Counted from the first letter of the stretch, positions 44,606 to 54,276 are shown. The stretch is 64,000 nt of DNA from Megamonas hypermegale (GCF_900187035.1 NZ_LT906446.1:186001-250000); one strand, 5' to 3'. Numbers and translations are program-made. The notes: generated by a model from the sequence alone, not told the origin.

Positions 44606-46450
44606 ATGAACGGTGTACATCTCGTAATAATTACAGCGTGTGTACTTATTTTAGCTTATCGTTTTTACGGTGCATTCATTGCTGCCAAAGTATTGACTTT
44701 GAACCAGTACAATGTACCGCCGTCTATTCGCCTGGAAGATGGTCATGACTATGTGCCGACGAATAAATGGGTTGTGTTCGGTCATCATTTTGCCGCTATT
44801 GCGGGGGCAGGTCCGCTTGTCGGTCCGGTTATCGCGGCGCAGTTCGGTTATCTGCCGGGCATGATGTGGATTTTAATCGGTTCGGTTATGGCCGGTGCCG
44901 TGCATGATATGGTAATTTTGGTGGCATCCATTCGCCATAACGGTAAATCGCTGGCGGAAATCGCCAAGACGGAAATCAGCAAGCTTGCCGGTACGAGTGC
45001 TCTCTGGGCAACGCTGTTTCTGCTCATTATAACGGAAGCCGGCATGGCGGTTGTTGTTGCAAACTCATTGTTCAACAGCCCGTGGGGAACGTTTACGGTA
45101 GGCGCGACAATTCCTATTGCTATTTTTATTGGTATTTATCTTAAATATCTGCGTCCGGGACGTATTCAGGAAGCTACGATTATCGGTGTAGCGATGATTT
45201 TGATTGCCGTTGCACTTGGACCATATGTAAGAGATTCTGCGACACTCGCACCGTATTTTACATATAATGTTGTTCAGATTGAAATTGCTATTGCCGTATA
45301 CGGCTTTTTGGCATCCGTTCTGCCGGTTTGGCTGCTTCTCGCGCCGCGTGATTATCTGAGCACTTATATGAAAATAGGTACGATTTTGGCTTTGGCACTC
45401 GGTATCATCATCGTTGCGCCGGAAATCCGCATGCCGGCAACTTCGCCGTTTTTATGGGGCGGCGGACCTGTAATCAGCGGTTCCGTTATTCCGTTCGTAT
45501 TCATCACTATCGCCTGCGGTGCCATCTCCGGTTTCCACAGTCTTATTTCCACCGGTACTACGCCGAAGATGATTATGAACGAACGTCAGATTTTACCAAT
45601 CGGTTACGGTGCAATGCTTACAGAAGCGTTCATTTCCATGATGGCATTAATCGCTGCAACGAGCCTTCATCCGTCCGATTATTTTGCTATCAACTCCACA
45701 CAGCAGGCATTTGCTTCGCTGGGACTTCAGGTGCAGGATTTGCCGATGCTGTCGCATATGGTCGGTGAAGATTTGATGCACAGACCGGGCGGCGCCGTAT
45801 CGCTTGCTGTCGGCATGGCGGACGTATTCTCCAAAATTCCGTACATGGAACAGTTCATGGGCTTCTGGTACCATTTCTGCATTATGTTTGAAGCATTGTT
45901 CATTCTGACTTTGATTGATGCCGGCTCGCGCGTAGGCCGTTATCTGCTGCAGGAACTTCTGGGCAGAGTTTACAAACCGTTCGGCAATACGGAATGGTGG
46001 CCGGGCATTATCTTCTGCAGCGCTGCTGTAAGCATCTGCTGGGGATATCTCGTACTTCAGGGCAATATCGGTGAAATCTGGCCGCTGTTCGGCGTATCCA
46101 ACCAGCTTCTGGGCACGATAGCTCTGGCAATCGGCACATCGTATATTTTCCGCATCGGCCGCGGCCGTTATGCGTGGGTAACGATGATACCGTGTATTTT
46201 CCTTGCTATCATCACCTGCTACGCCGATTATCTGAACATTTTTACGAACTACATTCCGACAGGCAAATGGCTGCTTGTGGCAATCAGTGCCGTAATGTTT
46301 GTTCTCGTTGCCGTAGTTATGATAGAAGCAATTCGCAGCTGGGTACGCTATGCGAAAACTGTTAAACAGGATTACAGAACGCGTGAAGAAATTGAAGCTG
46401 AAACAAAAGCTGAACTGCAAAAACAGGGTAAACTTGATTTAGTAAAATAA
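44606..46450 (+). CDS. cstA: CstA-family carbon starvation protein (peptide/pyruvate transporter)
   Basis: This 614-residue polytopic membrane protein starts at the ATG after AAGGGAGG. CstA marks include VPTNKWVVFGHHFAAIAGAGP in the first loop, AAQFGYLPGMMWILIGSVMAG and the later GFHSLISTGTTPKM. About 16-18 membrane helices are visible. The family imports pyruvate or peptides during carbon limitation. The 200-base leader has AT-rich repeats (GTATAC twice) but no riboswitch I recognise. Codon use is GC-rich, as in the adjacent HAD gene. Confidence 0.92.
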   Translation: MNGVHLVIITACVLILAYRFYGAFIAAKVLTLNQYNVPPSIRLEDGHDYVPTNKWVVFGHHFAAIAGAGPLVGPVIAAQFGYLPGMMWILIGSVMAGAVHDMVILVASIRHNGKSLAEIAKTEISKLAGTSALWATLFLLIITEAGMAVVVANSLFNSPWGTFTVGATIPIAIFIGIYLKYLRPGRIQEATIIGVAMILIAVALGPYVRDSATLAPYFTYNVVQIEIAIAVYGFLASVLPVWLLLAPRDYLSTYMKIGTILALALGIIIVAPEIRMPATSPFLWGGGPVISGSVIPFVFITIACGAISGFHSLISTGTTPKMIMNERQILPIGYGAMLTEAFISMMALIAATSLHPSDYFAINSTQQAFASLGLQVQDLPMLSHMVGEDLMHRPGGAVSLAVGMADVFSKIPYMEQFMGFWYHFCIMFEALFILTLIDAGSRVGRYLLQELLGRVYKPFGNTEWWPGIIFCSAAVSICWGYLVLQGNIGEIWPLFGVSNQLLGTIALAIGTSYIFRIGRGRYAWVTMIPCIFLAIITCYADYLNIFTNYIPTGKWLLVAISAVMFVLVAVVMIEAIRSWVRYAKTVKQDYRTREEIEAETKAELQKQGKLDLVK

Positions 46451-46465
46451 AATTTGATAAAGTAG

Positions 46466-46520
46466 TGTAAACAAAAAGCAATTCATCTATAAACTTTTCA
46501 AGATGAATTGCTTTTTGTGT
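46466..46520. terminator. Bidirectional terminator between cstA and niaR
   Basis: AAAAAGCAATTCATCT and AGATGAATTGCTTTTT form a long stem with A and T flanks, serving both converging genes. Confidence 0.85.
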
Positions 46521-46530
46521 GCTTATCTAT

Positions 46531-47055
46531 TTATTCGTTCACTAAAATACCGGCGTTTGCAAGTTCCTGGCAGATGACGGACAGGGTGTCCTTGTCGGGA
46601 ACTTCAATCGTATGGTAGTGAACGCCGTTTGTCATAACCAAGAGCGGTTCGGCTTTTGTCTGCTGCATTTTTTTGATGAAGGCGTATGCTTCACGGCGCG
46701 TGGCAATGAACAGATTGACTCTGATTTCACCGTACAGAGGATGGTCGACGATGACGTCATGCACTTTGCCGCCGTTGTCGACGATTATTTCAAATTCTTT
46801 TTTGACGCTGTCCTTATCGTTAGCATGGCGACAGCAAATCGTTTCCAGCATATTGCAATTTTGAGGTTTATTCGGAATTATATAACCGCGTGGTGTAGCG
46901 TATATATCATGGCCTGTAGCGCGAAGTACAGTGATGTCACCGACAATTATCTGACGGCTGACTTGAAACTTATTAGCAAGTACAGTGCCTGTCAATGGAG
47001 TTTTGCTGTCAATGAGCGTTTCTAAGATTTTTTGGCGTCGTTCTTCCGTATTCAT
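46531..47055 (-). CDS. niaR: NiaR-type niacin-responsive transcription repressor
   Basis: This protein has 174 residues from the ATG at 47055; an in-frame GTG 15 bases upstream is an alternative start. It has an N-terminal HTH_11 domain (ERRQKILETLIDSKTPLTG, VSRQIIVGDITVLRATG) and a C-terminal 3H domain (VHDVIVDHPLYGEI, TNGVHYHTIEVP), whose histidines bind a metal. NiaR represses NAD-precursor uptake and synthesis genes in Firmicutes; none of these lies in the window. The 3' part of the gene is GC-rich like cstA, and the 5' end is closer to background. Confidence 0.88.
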   Translation of the reverse strand: MNTEERRQKILETLIDSKTPLTGTVLANKFQVSRQIIVGDITVLRATGHDIYATPRGYIIPNKPQNCNMLETICCRHANDKDSVKKEFEIIVDNGGKVHDVIVDHPLYGEIRVNLFIATRREAYAFIKKMQQTKAEPLLVMTNGVHYHTIEVPDKDTLSVICQELANAGILVNE

Positions 47056-47077
47056 GTAAATTTCACTCACTTTATAT

Positions 47078-47548
47078 CTATTTCGTTAATGGAGAAACGG
47101 TAGCTTTTACTGCATTGATTAAATCGTTAGGATTTATGATAATTTGTCCACCGCGAATACCAGCACTGACAGCAATTTTTTCCCAGTTTAGAGCTGTTTC
47201 ATCGATGAAAACAGGATAATCTTTTTTTGCGCCAAGTGGAGAGCAACCACCGCGAATATAGCCTGTGAGTGGTTGAAGTTCTTTTAAATGAATCATTTCC
47301 ATTTTTTTGTGACCGGAGGCTTTTGCTAATTTTTTTAAATCGAGTTCATCATCGCCAGGGATACATGCCATGACAATATCATTTTTATCGCTGCGAGCTA
47401 CAAGAGTCTTAAATACAGTTTTTATATTCATACCAGCTTCTTGGGCAACATGAATGGCACTTAAATCATTAGGGTCTACTTTGTATTCTTTTAGTTCATA
47501 ACTTATTTTTAAGCGGTCAAGTATGCGTGCCGCATTAGTTTTTTTCAT
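47078..47548 (-). CDS. ybaK: YbaK/EbsC-family aminoacyl-tRNA deacylase
   Basis: This 156-residue protein of the YbaK/ProX fold has family marks TNAARILDRLKISYELKEY, a conserved Lys in VFKTLVARSDK and the late GGCSPLGAKKDYPVFID block with GxxSP. It hydrolyses mischarged Cys-tRNA(Pro) in characterised members. It lies 22 bases upstream of niaR with the same orientation, so they may share a transcript. The start follows a good AGGAGG on the minus strand. Codon use is AT-rich background. Confidence 0.9.
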   Translation of the reverse strand: MKKTNAARILDRLKISYELKEYKVDPNDLSAIHVAQEAGMNIKTVFKTLVARSDKNDIVMACIPGDDELDLKKLAKASGHKKMEMIHLKELQPLTGYIRGGCSPLGAKKDYPVFIDETALNWEKIAVSAGIRGGQIIINPNDLINAVKATVSPLTK

Positions 47549-47642
47549 AAATAAAAACCTCCTAAAGTGTTGATTTTACGCTATTATTATAGCACGCTAG
47601 AAATTTATTTTAAATTATTTTATATTTTTTTCAAAAAAAGTG

Positions 47643-47723
47643 TTGACATTTTATTGAATTCACGGTATTATATAGAAGCTGGCTCACGGAGACAGCACAA
47701 AATAAGAAATGTTCTTTGAAAAC
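47643..47723 (+). promoter_or_regulatory. 16S rRNA promoter and boxA leader
   Basis: TTGACA (47643-47648) and TATTAT (47666-47671) are spaced by exactly 17 bases. An AAAAAAAGTG stretch lies just upstream and TATAGAAGCTGGCTC follows. GTTCTTTGAAAACT (about 47710-47723) is the boxA-like antitermination motif of Firmicute rRNA leaders. A near-identical promoter precedes tRNA-Ile at 56113. Confidence 0.85.
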
Positions 47724-47842
47724 TAAACAATGCACAATGTTTTCTAACAGACGAATGTGCGGTAATTCATGAAAATGAATTTACCTTTAAAATTTCTTTT
47801 AAAACAGATAATTAAGAGCCAATCGGTTCTTCGAAAAATAAT

Positions 47843-49405
<1,563 letters not shown>

Positions 49406-49486
49406 AGCATGCGTTACCGGAAGGTAAGGTATGAGTCGAGCACATTCGTAAGCATTGTTTGGTTTTGAGAGAATATCTCTCTATAT

Positions 49487-49562
49487 GGGGGTGTAGCTCA
49501 GTTGGGAGAGCACCTGCCTTGCAAGCAGGGGGTCAGGAGTTCGAATCTCCTCATCTCCACCA
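49487..49562 (+). tRNA. tRNA-Ala (TGC)
   Basis: This 76-base cloverleaf has acceptor GGGGGTG/CATCTCC, anticodon loop CTTGCAA with TGC at 49520-49522, TTCGAAT T-loop and an encoded CCA. It lies 87 bases after 16S, the usual spacer tRNA position. Confidence 0.97.
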
Positions 49563-49592
49563 TATTGAATATATGCCTAAGGGCTTAAGATA

Positions 49593-49620
49593 AAAGACAG
49601 GTTTTACCTGTCTTTTTTAT
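49593..49620 (+). terminator. Terminator ending the 16S-tRNA-Ala unit
   Basis: AGACAGGTTTTACCTGTCT followed by six T. It stops transcription before any 23S gene, confirming that the 16S unit is separate. Confidence 0.85.
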
Positions 49621-49750
49621 TTTGTAAAATAAATTGTTTTTTTATGTATTTTATATTGCCTTTTAGATAATTTTTTTATAATATATCATATGTCAGCAAA
49701 TATTGCTGGTTTGATTTGCTTGTTAAGTTTAAAATGAAAGGAGATTTTTA

Positions 49751-49816
49751 ATGAATAATTTGATGATAACTGTAGCTTCTGTATGTTTAGTAGCTATAAC
49801 TTTAGTTAATTTATAA
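49751..49816 (+). CDS. 21-residue hydrophobic peptide upstream of modA
   Basis: The reading frame begins with ATG 6-8 bases after AAAGGAGA, a strong ribosome binding site, and encodes MNNLMITVASVCLVAITLVN plus Leu. It would be a single membrane-spanning micropeptide. It ends 35 bases before modA, which has its own weaker site (ACAGAGG). It may be a leader peptide or a small membrane subunit. There is no homology I can name; support is the ribosome site and hydrophobic pattern only. Confidence 0.45.
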   Translation: MNNLMITVASVCLVAITLVNL

Positions 49817-49851
49817 TTTTAGTTGTATTCAGTATTGACAGAGGTTTTTAT

Positions 49852-50658
49852 ATGTATCAATTGAAGAAAAATTTTGTAGCACTAATTCTATTATTATTAT
49901 TTAGTTTTATTATTTCTGGTTGTGATACTGTACAAACTGAAAAAAAAGCAGAAGAAGATACTTCCGTAAAAGAGGTATATATCGTAGCGGCAGCTAGTAT
50001 GACAGATGCTGTCAAAGAAATTGGTGCTAATTATGAAAAACAGCACCCAAATGTAAAATTGATGTATAACTTTGGTAGTTCAGGTGCATTGCAAGCTCAA
50101 ATAGAACAAGGTGCTCCGTCTGATGTATTTATTTCAGCAGCGCAAAAGCAAATGGATGCATTAGAACAAGAAAACTTGATTGATAAATCTACTAGAAGAG
50201 ATTTATTAGAAAATAAAGTGGTTCTTATTGTGCCAAAAGATAGTACATTAACATTGAATGATTTTTCTGATATAGCAAGTGATAAAGTACAAAAAATTGC
50301 TTTAGGTGAAATGAAATCAGTGCCAGTGGGACAGTATTCTGAAGAAATTTTTACAAAATTGAATATATTGGATGAAATAAAGCCTAAAGCTGTATATGCT
50401 TCTGATGTACGACAAGTTTTGGGCTGGGTGGAAACTGGTGAAGTTGATTGTGGTGTAGTTTATGCTACAGATGCAGCGATTTCTGATAAAGTAAAAATTT
50501 TACTTACGGCTCCAGAAGATACACATAAACCAGTAATTTATCCAGTGGCTATGGTAACATCTTCTAAAAATCCAGAAATAGCAAAAGATTTTTTGACTTT
50601 TTTAGGTGAAAATGAGCAAAAAGCTGTTTTGGAAAAATATGGTTTTGAAGTAAAATAA
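49852..50658 (+). CDS. modA: Molybdate ABC transporter substrate-binding lipoprotein ModA
   Basis: This 268-residue protein has a lipoprotein signal with lipobox ISGC (Cys at about residue 24) followed by a type II binding fold. Oxyanion-binding marks are AAASMTDAVKEIG, FGSSGALQAQIEQGAPSDVF, GEMKSVPVGQYSEE and CGVVYATDA. It binds molybdate or tungstate outside the inner membrane. A hairpin (GTGGCAG/CTGCCAC, about 50669-50702) between modA and modB may reduce downstream expression. Confidence 0.93.
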   Translation: MYQLKKNFVALILLLLFSFIISGCDTVQTEKKAEEDTSVKEVYIVAAASMTDAVKEIGANYEKQHPNVKLMYNFGSSGALQAQIEQGAPSDVFISAAQKQMDALEQENLIDKSTRRDLLENKVVLIVPKDSTLTLNDFSDIASDKVQKIALGEMKSVPVGQYSEEIFTKLNILDEIKPKAVYASDVRQVLGWVETGEVDCGVVYATDAAISDKVKILLTAPEDTHKPVIYPVAMVTSSKNPEIAKDFLTFLGENEQKAVLEKYGFEVK

Positions 50659-50720
50659 TCTATAATATGGTGGCAGTCTAATTAACAAAGTCTGCCACTA
50701 TTTTTATTTGAGGTGATGGA

Positions 50721-51380
50721 ATGGATTTATCGCCACTTATTATATCGATAAAAACGGCAAGTTTAGCAACTGTTATAACTTTTGTATTGGGTATTTACGC
50801 AGCAAGATATATAAAAAGAGTAAAAAAATATCAAGGCATTATTGATGGAATTATCACTTTACCGCTGGTTTTGCCGCCTACTGTGGTAGGTTTCTTTTTA
50901 TTGTTACTTTTAGGAAAAAATAGTTTTATCGGGCAATTTCTTAATATATTTGATATAAATATAATTTTTTCTTGGCCAGCGACTGTCATAACTGCAACAG
51001 TTGTATCATTTCCGCTTATGTACAGAACAACACGAGCTGCCTTTGAGCAAGTTGATAGGGACTTAATAGCAGCTGCGCGTACGTTGGGCGCTAGTGAAGA
51101 ACGAATTTTTTGGAAAATAATTTTACCATTGACAAAACCTAGTATTATTGCAGGGACAATTTTATCTTTTGCTAGAGCGCTTGGCGAATTTGGTGCGACT
51201 ATCATGTTAGCTGGAAATATTCCAGGTAAAACGCAAACGATGGCAACAGCTATTTATTCTGCTGTGCAGGCAAATGACCAAGAAAGTGCATTTATTTGGG
51301 CATTTATAATAATAATTTTTTCGTTAATTGTTATGGTAGTTATGAACTATTGGCTTAAAAAGCAAAAGGATATAGCTTGA
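50721..51380 (+). CDS. modB: Molybdate ABC transporter permease ModB
   Basis: This 219-residue protein has five membrane helices and a permease loop RTLGASEERIFWKIILPLTKPS (the EAA-type motif), then ALGEFGATIMLAGNIPGKTQT, typical of ModB. The start follows GAGGTGATGG. It lies 13 bases upstream of the modC start codon. Confidence 0.95.
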   Translation: MDLSPLIISIKTASLATVITFVLGIYAARYIKRVKKYQGIIDGIITLPLVLPPTVVGFFLLLLLGKNSFIGQFLNIFDINIIFSWPATVITATVVSFPLMYRTTRAAFEQVDRDLIAAARTLGASEERIFWKIILPLTKPSIIAGTILSFARALGEFGATIMLAGNIPGKTQTMATAIYSAVQANDQESAFIWAFIIIIFSLIVMVVMNYWLKKQKDIA

Positions 51381-51393
51381 TAGGAGCGATTAT

Positions 51394-54273
51394 ATGGCTT
51401 TAGAAGTGAATATAAAAAAGCAATTTGATTATTGTGAGCCGCACACTTGTGATTCTAATCATGAGTTAGGCGAACAAAATAGTCAGCGTATATAGAAATA
51501 TGTACGTAGAGATAGACTAAGATCTATCCAATACTGTTTGAATTGCTGGAAAGCCCTAAAGATATCTGAACTACAACGTAAACATGAAATAAAGTTAAAC
51601 GTGAATGTGGCGAAAGCAGAAAAAATCAGATATATAGCATAAGGTTAAATCCTAAGTGTTGAAAAATGGACAATCAGCAGCGAAGCTCCGAATAGGAGAA
51701 CGTTCAACGACTATTCCTCTTGAGGGAAGTACTCAGTAAGCTATTGACTGAGGAAGTGGACAGACTCTAACAGGTAAAGCTGAGGGATAAGATATAGTCT
51801 GTGCCGTTACGAAAGTAACGGAAGTTCATAAGAGAACTGTATAGAAAGTAGCGTTTCTATATGAACGAGACCTCATAATACGACTAAAGAAGAACCTACA
51901 GTTCTTGTATATGTTATTTAAAATAGGCAGTTAATATATAAACACTTGTTATATTGCTATACATATGTCATGATTATATTAGATGATAGTATGAAAGTGA
52001 TATATTTATTCATTAATTAGAAGAAAGCGTAAGTGTTTATTATGGAAAAAGCTTATAAATTTAGGATATACCCCAATAAAACACAAGAAAGTTTACTTCA
52101 AAAAACTTTTGGCTGTGTACGTTTTATATATAATCACTTTTTAGATAGAAGAATTAAAGCATATGAACAAAATAAGAAAAATATAGGTTATAATGAATGC
52201 TCAAAAGAGCTTACTCAATTAAAAAAAGAAAAAAAGTGGCTTAAAGAACCAGATAAATCCTCCTTACAAAATGCTTTAAAGAATTTAGATACAGCTTATA
52301 AAAACTTTTTTAATAGACAAAAAGCAGGCTTTCCTAAATTCAAATCTAAAAAGAATCGGTATAAATCGTACAAAACAAATATGACAAATAACAACATTGT
52401 ATTTTTAGGAAATAAAATAAAATTACCTAAAATAGGTAAGATAAAAATAAGAGATAAATATTGCCAAATAGAAGGTAGGATTTTAAGTGCGACAGTATCA
52501 CAGACTCCTAGTGGGAAATATTACGTTGCACTATGTTGTACAGACCTGCCTCAACCTGAATTCATAAAAACGAATAAATATGTCGGTTTGGATTTAGGAA
52601 TAAAGGATTTTGTCATAACCTCAGATGCAATAAAATATAGCAATCCTAAATACTTGCAGAAATCATTGACTAGATTAGCTAAACTCCAAAGAGAGCTTTC
52701 TCGAAAAACAAAAGGAAGTTCAAATTGGGAAAAGGTTAGAGTAAAAGTAGCTAAATTGCATGATAGAATTGCCAATCAAAGACGCAATTTACTACATCAA
52801 GTAACATGTCAACTTATCAGAAACTACGATGTAATCTGTCTTGAAGATTTGCAGGTTAAAAACATGATGAAAAATCATAAATTAGCAAGAAATATAGCTG
52901 ATGTCAGTTGGTCAGAGTTTATGAGACAACTAACATATAAAGCCAAATGGTTTGGCAGGGTTATTGTCAAAATAAATAAATTTTATCCTTCAAGCCAATT
53001 ATGTCATATTTGTGGGTATAAAAATATTGAAGTAAAAGATTTAAATGTTAGAGAGTGGAACTGTCCTGAATGTAAAACACATCACGATAGAGATGTAAAT
53101 GCAGCTATAAATATTAGAGATGAAGGATTAAGAATATTAAACATAGCTTAATCTTGAATAACATATACAAGAACCGTAGGAACTATGGGGATAGCTCGGA
53201 GATACTGTATTCGTTAGAATACTTGACCGAGAACCCTGCGACTTTAGTCGTAGGAGGTTCAGAATTTTGTTTTAGATGTAAATTTTGTATTAAAAAAGGG
53301 AATATTAGGTGTATTGGGAGCTTCTGGTTGTGGTAAATCAATGACGCTTAAATGTATTGCAGGTATTGAAACACCAGATACAGGAAGAATTGTTTTAAAT
53401 GGTAGAATTTTATTTGATAGTAAATTAGGCATAAATTTGCCACCGCAACAGCGAAATGTAGGTTATTTATTTCAAAATTATGCATTGTTTCCGCATATGA
53501 CGGTAGAAGATAATATCGCTTTTGGCATAAAAGAGAAAGATAAAAAAGCGATAATTGATAAGTATGTAGATATCTTTCATTTAAATGAAGTGCGCAAATT
53601 ATATCCTAGAAATTTATCTGGTGGACAACAACAGCGCGTGGCATTAGCTAGGATTTTTGCTTCTAAGCCAGATATTTTAATGCTCGATGAACCATTTTCA
53701 GCGCTTGATGATTTTTTAAAATGGCAAGTGGAAATAGAGCTCAGAAATATTTTAAATTTATATGTAGATGATATTTTATTTGTTTCTCATAATCGTGATG
53801 AAATATACCGTTTTTGTGATGAAGTAGCAGTGCTTTCAGCGGGAAAAATAACGGCATTTACTACGAAAAAAGCATTGTTTGAAAAACCGCAAACGCTAGA
53901 AGCTTCTAAACTTAGTGGCTGTAAAAATCATTCTCGCATAGAAAAAATTGATGATTATATTGTTAAAGCTATTGATTGGAATTTGATTTTAAAATTAGAT
54001 ACGAAAGTCATGGCAAACGATGCATATATTGGTATTAGAGCTCATGAAATCAATATTCATGTAAATAAGATAGATAAACAAAATATTTTTGCTTTTACAA
54101 TTGAGCATATTATAGAAAATATCTTCAGTATAATATTCATGGTTAGAGCTACTGATGCTAAAAATATGATTAGAGTGGAATTTGATAAAGAGTATTGGCA
54201 TGATGATAAAAAAGTTGGCGATGAGATTTATTTAGAATTGGATGCAAAACATTTATTTTTACTAAGAGATTAA
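51394..54273 (+). CDS. modC: Molybdate ABC transporter ATPase ModC, split by an IStron (join 51394..51429, 53263..54273)
   Basis: Exon 1 encodes 12 residues ([12 protein letters not shown]). Exon 2 begins at AATTTTG with [13 protein letters not shown] and runs to the stop. Joined, they give 348 residues in one frame, and [13 protein letters not shown] keeps the spacing of the ModC N-terminus as I know it from relatives. Exon 2 holds Walker A GASGCGKS, signature LSGGQQQR, Walker [14 protein letters not shown] and a C-terminal TOBE-like molybdate-binding domain. Without splicing, translation would stop after 33 codons at TAG 51493-51495. A TTG at 53314 could start a truncated protein but would lack strand 1 up to Walker A. 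Function therefore depends on RNA splicing or DNA excision. Confidence 0.9.
51425..51429 (+). other. IStron target site TTGAT
   Basis: The pentamer TTGAT directly precedes the left end of the element and is the last part of modC exon 1. IS605-family elements insert 3' of a short fixed target without duplication. TTGAT is, as I recall, the target of the clostridial IStron CdISt1. In the intact gene the same pentamer would serve as the TnpB target-adjacent motif next to the guide-matching sequence. Confidence 0.75.
51430..51821 (+). ncRNA. Group I self-splicing intron catalytic core
   Basis: All four classical core motifs occur in order: P as AATTGCTGGAAA (51541-51552), Q as AATCAGCAGCGAAG (51672-51685), R as GTTCAACGACTA (51702-51713) and S as AAGATATAGTCT (51789-51800). 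P7 forms from GACTA (51709-51713) with TAGTC (51795-51799). A P9 hairpin CCGTTAC-GAAA-GTAACGG lies at 51804-51821. GTCAG (51482-51486) is a candidate internal guide pairing with exon end TTGAT, giving a U-G wobble at the 5' splice site. CAAAAT (51475-51480) could pair with exon 2 ATTTTG as P10. The intron would end at G53262. Confidence 0.9.
51895..51918 (+). repeat. Left arm of long inverted repeat bracketing tnpB
   Basis: These 24 bases, beginning CCTACAGTTCTTG, are the reverse complement of 53157-53180 with a single mismatch. Pairing in RNA would put the whole tnpB region (about 1.24 kb) in a loop and bring the catalytic core near the 3' splice site. Confidence 0.85.
52042..53151 (+). CDS. 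tnpB: TnpB RNA-guided nuclease of the IStron
   Basis: This protein has 369 residues from the ATG at 52042; an in-frame GTG nine bases upstream is an alternative. It has the N-terminal OrfB helix-turn-helix region ([25 protein letters not shown]) and a central beta domain. The split RuvC nuclease has Asp184 in GLDLGIKDF, Glu268 in [10 protein letters not shown] and the DRD motif at 349-351 (HHDRDVNAA). A zinc-finger pair CHICG and CPECK interrupts it. All catalytic and zinc residues are present, so the nuclease looks active. TnpB proteins cleave DNA matching the omegaRNA guide next to a TAM and help keep the transposon at its site. Confidence 0.93.
   Translation: MEKAYKFRIYPNKTQESLLQKTFGCVRFIYNHFLDRRIKAYEQNKKNIGYNECSKELTQLKKEKKWLKEPDKSSLQNALKNLDTAYKNFFNRQKAGFPKFKSKKNRYKSYKTNMTNNNIVFLGNKIKLPKIGKIKIRDKYCQIEGRILSATVSQTPSGKYYVALCCTDLPQPEFIKTNKYVGLDLGIKDFVITSDAIKYSNPKYLQKSLTRLAKLQRELSRKTKGSSNWEKVRVKVAKLHDRIANQRRNLLHQVTCQLIRNYDVICLEDLQVKNMMKNHKLARNIADVSWSEFMRQLTYKAKWFGRVIVKINKFYPSSQLCHICGYKNIEVKDLNVREWNCPECKTHHDRDVNAAINIRDEGLRILNIA
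53152..53262 (+). ncRNA. Probable omegaRNA scaffold / IStron right end
   Basis: After the tnpB stop there are three ordered stems: CTCGG/CCGAG (53195-53199 with 53227-53231) enclosing GTATTC-GTTA-GAATAC (53207-53222), and the right-end hairpin CCTGCGAC/GTCGTAGG (53235-53254), followed by AGGTTCAG. In TnpB systems the guide is the sequence directly after the element, here modC from 53263 (AATTTTGTTTTAGATG). The 5' limit is unknown and probably lies inside tnpB. Confidence 0.7.
53157..53180 (+). repeat. Right arm of long inverted repeat bracketing tnpB
   Basis: This arm pairs with 51895-51918 (23 of 24 positions). It starts six bases after the tnpB stop codon and lies at the 5' edge of the omegaRNA-like region, so pairing with the left arm and folding of an omegaRNA may exclude each other. 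Confidence 0.85.
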
Positions 54274-54276
54274 AAA

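Larger units (their letters stand above)
51430..53262 (+). mobile_element. IStron: group I intron plus IS605-type tnpB, inserted in modC
   Basis: This 1,833-bp element is bounded by TTGAT on the left and by the terminal G at 53262 on the right, without target duplication. From left to right it holds the group I intron core (to about 51821), a linker, tnpB (52042-53151), an inverted-repeat arm, and a hairpin-rich right end (CCTGCGAC-TTTA-GTCGTAGG at 53235-53254). No tnpA is present, so DNA movement would need a transposase supplied in trans. Both precise DNA excision and RNA splicing restore modC. Prototype of this class: CdISt1 of Clostridioides difficile. Confidence 0.9.

Noticed and set aside
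45647-46420. A long minus-strand open frame inside cstA
   Set aside because: It is an antisense shadow of a GC-rich transporter gene; the cstA frame has clear family motifs throughout.
49620-49750. Molybdenum-cofactor riboswitch or ModE site upstream of modA
   Set aside because: The region is AT-rich with no stem set matching the Moco motif and no clear ModE palindrome; only a weak promoter (TTGCCT-17-TAATAT) is visible.
51430-52041. Group II intron or plain IS605 left flank
   Set aside because: P, Q, R and S motifs in order define a group I intron; there is no domain V hairpin or reverse transcriptase.
53154-53336. A 60-codon frame crossing the IStron right end
   Set aside because: It spans the stem-rich omegaRNA-like region and the modC junction in another frame, with no protein features.
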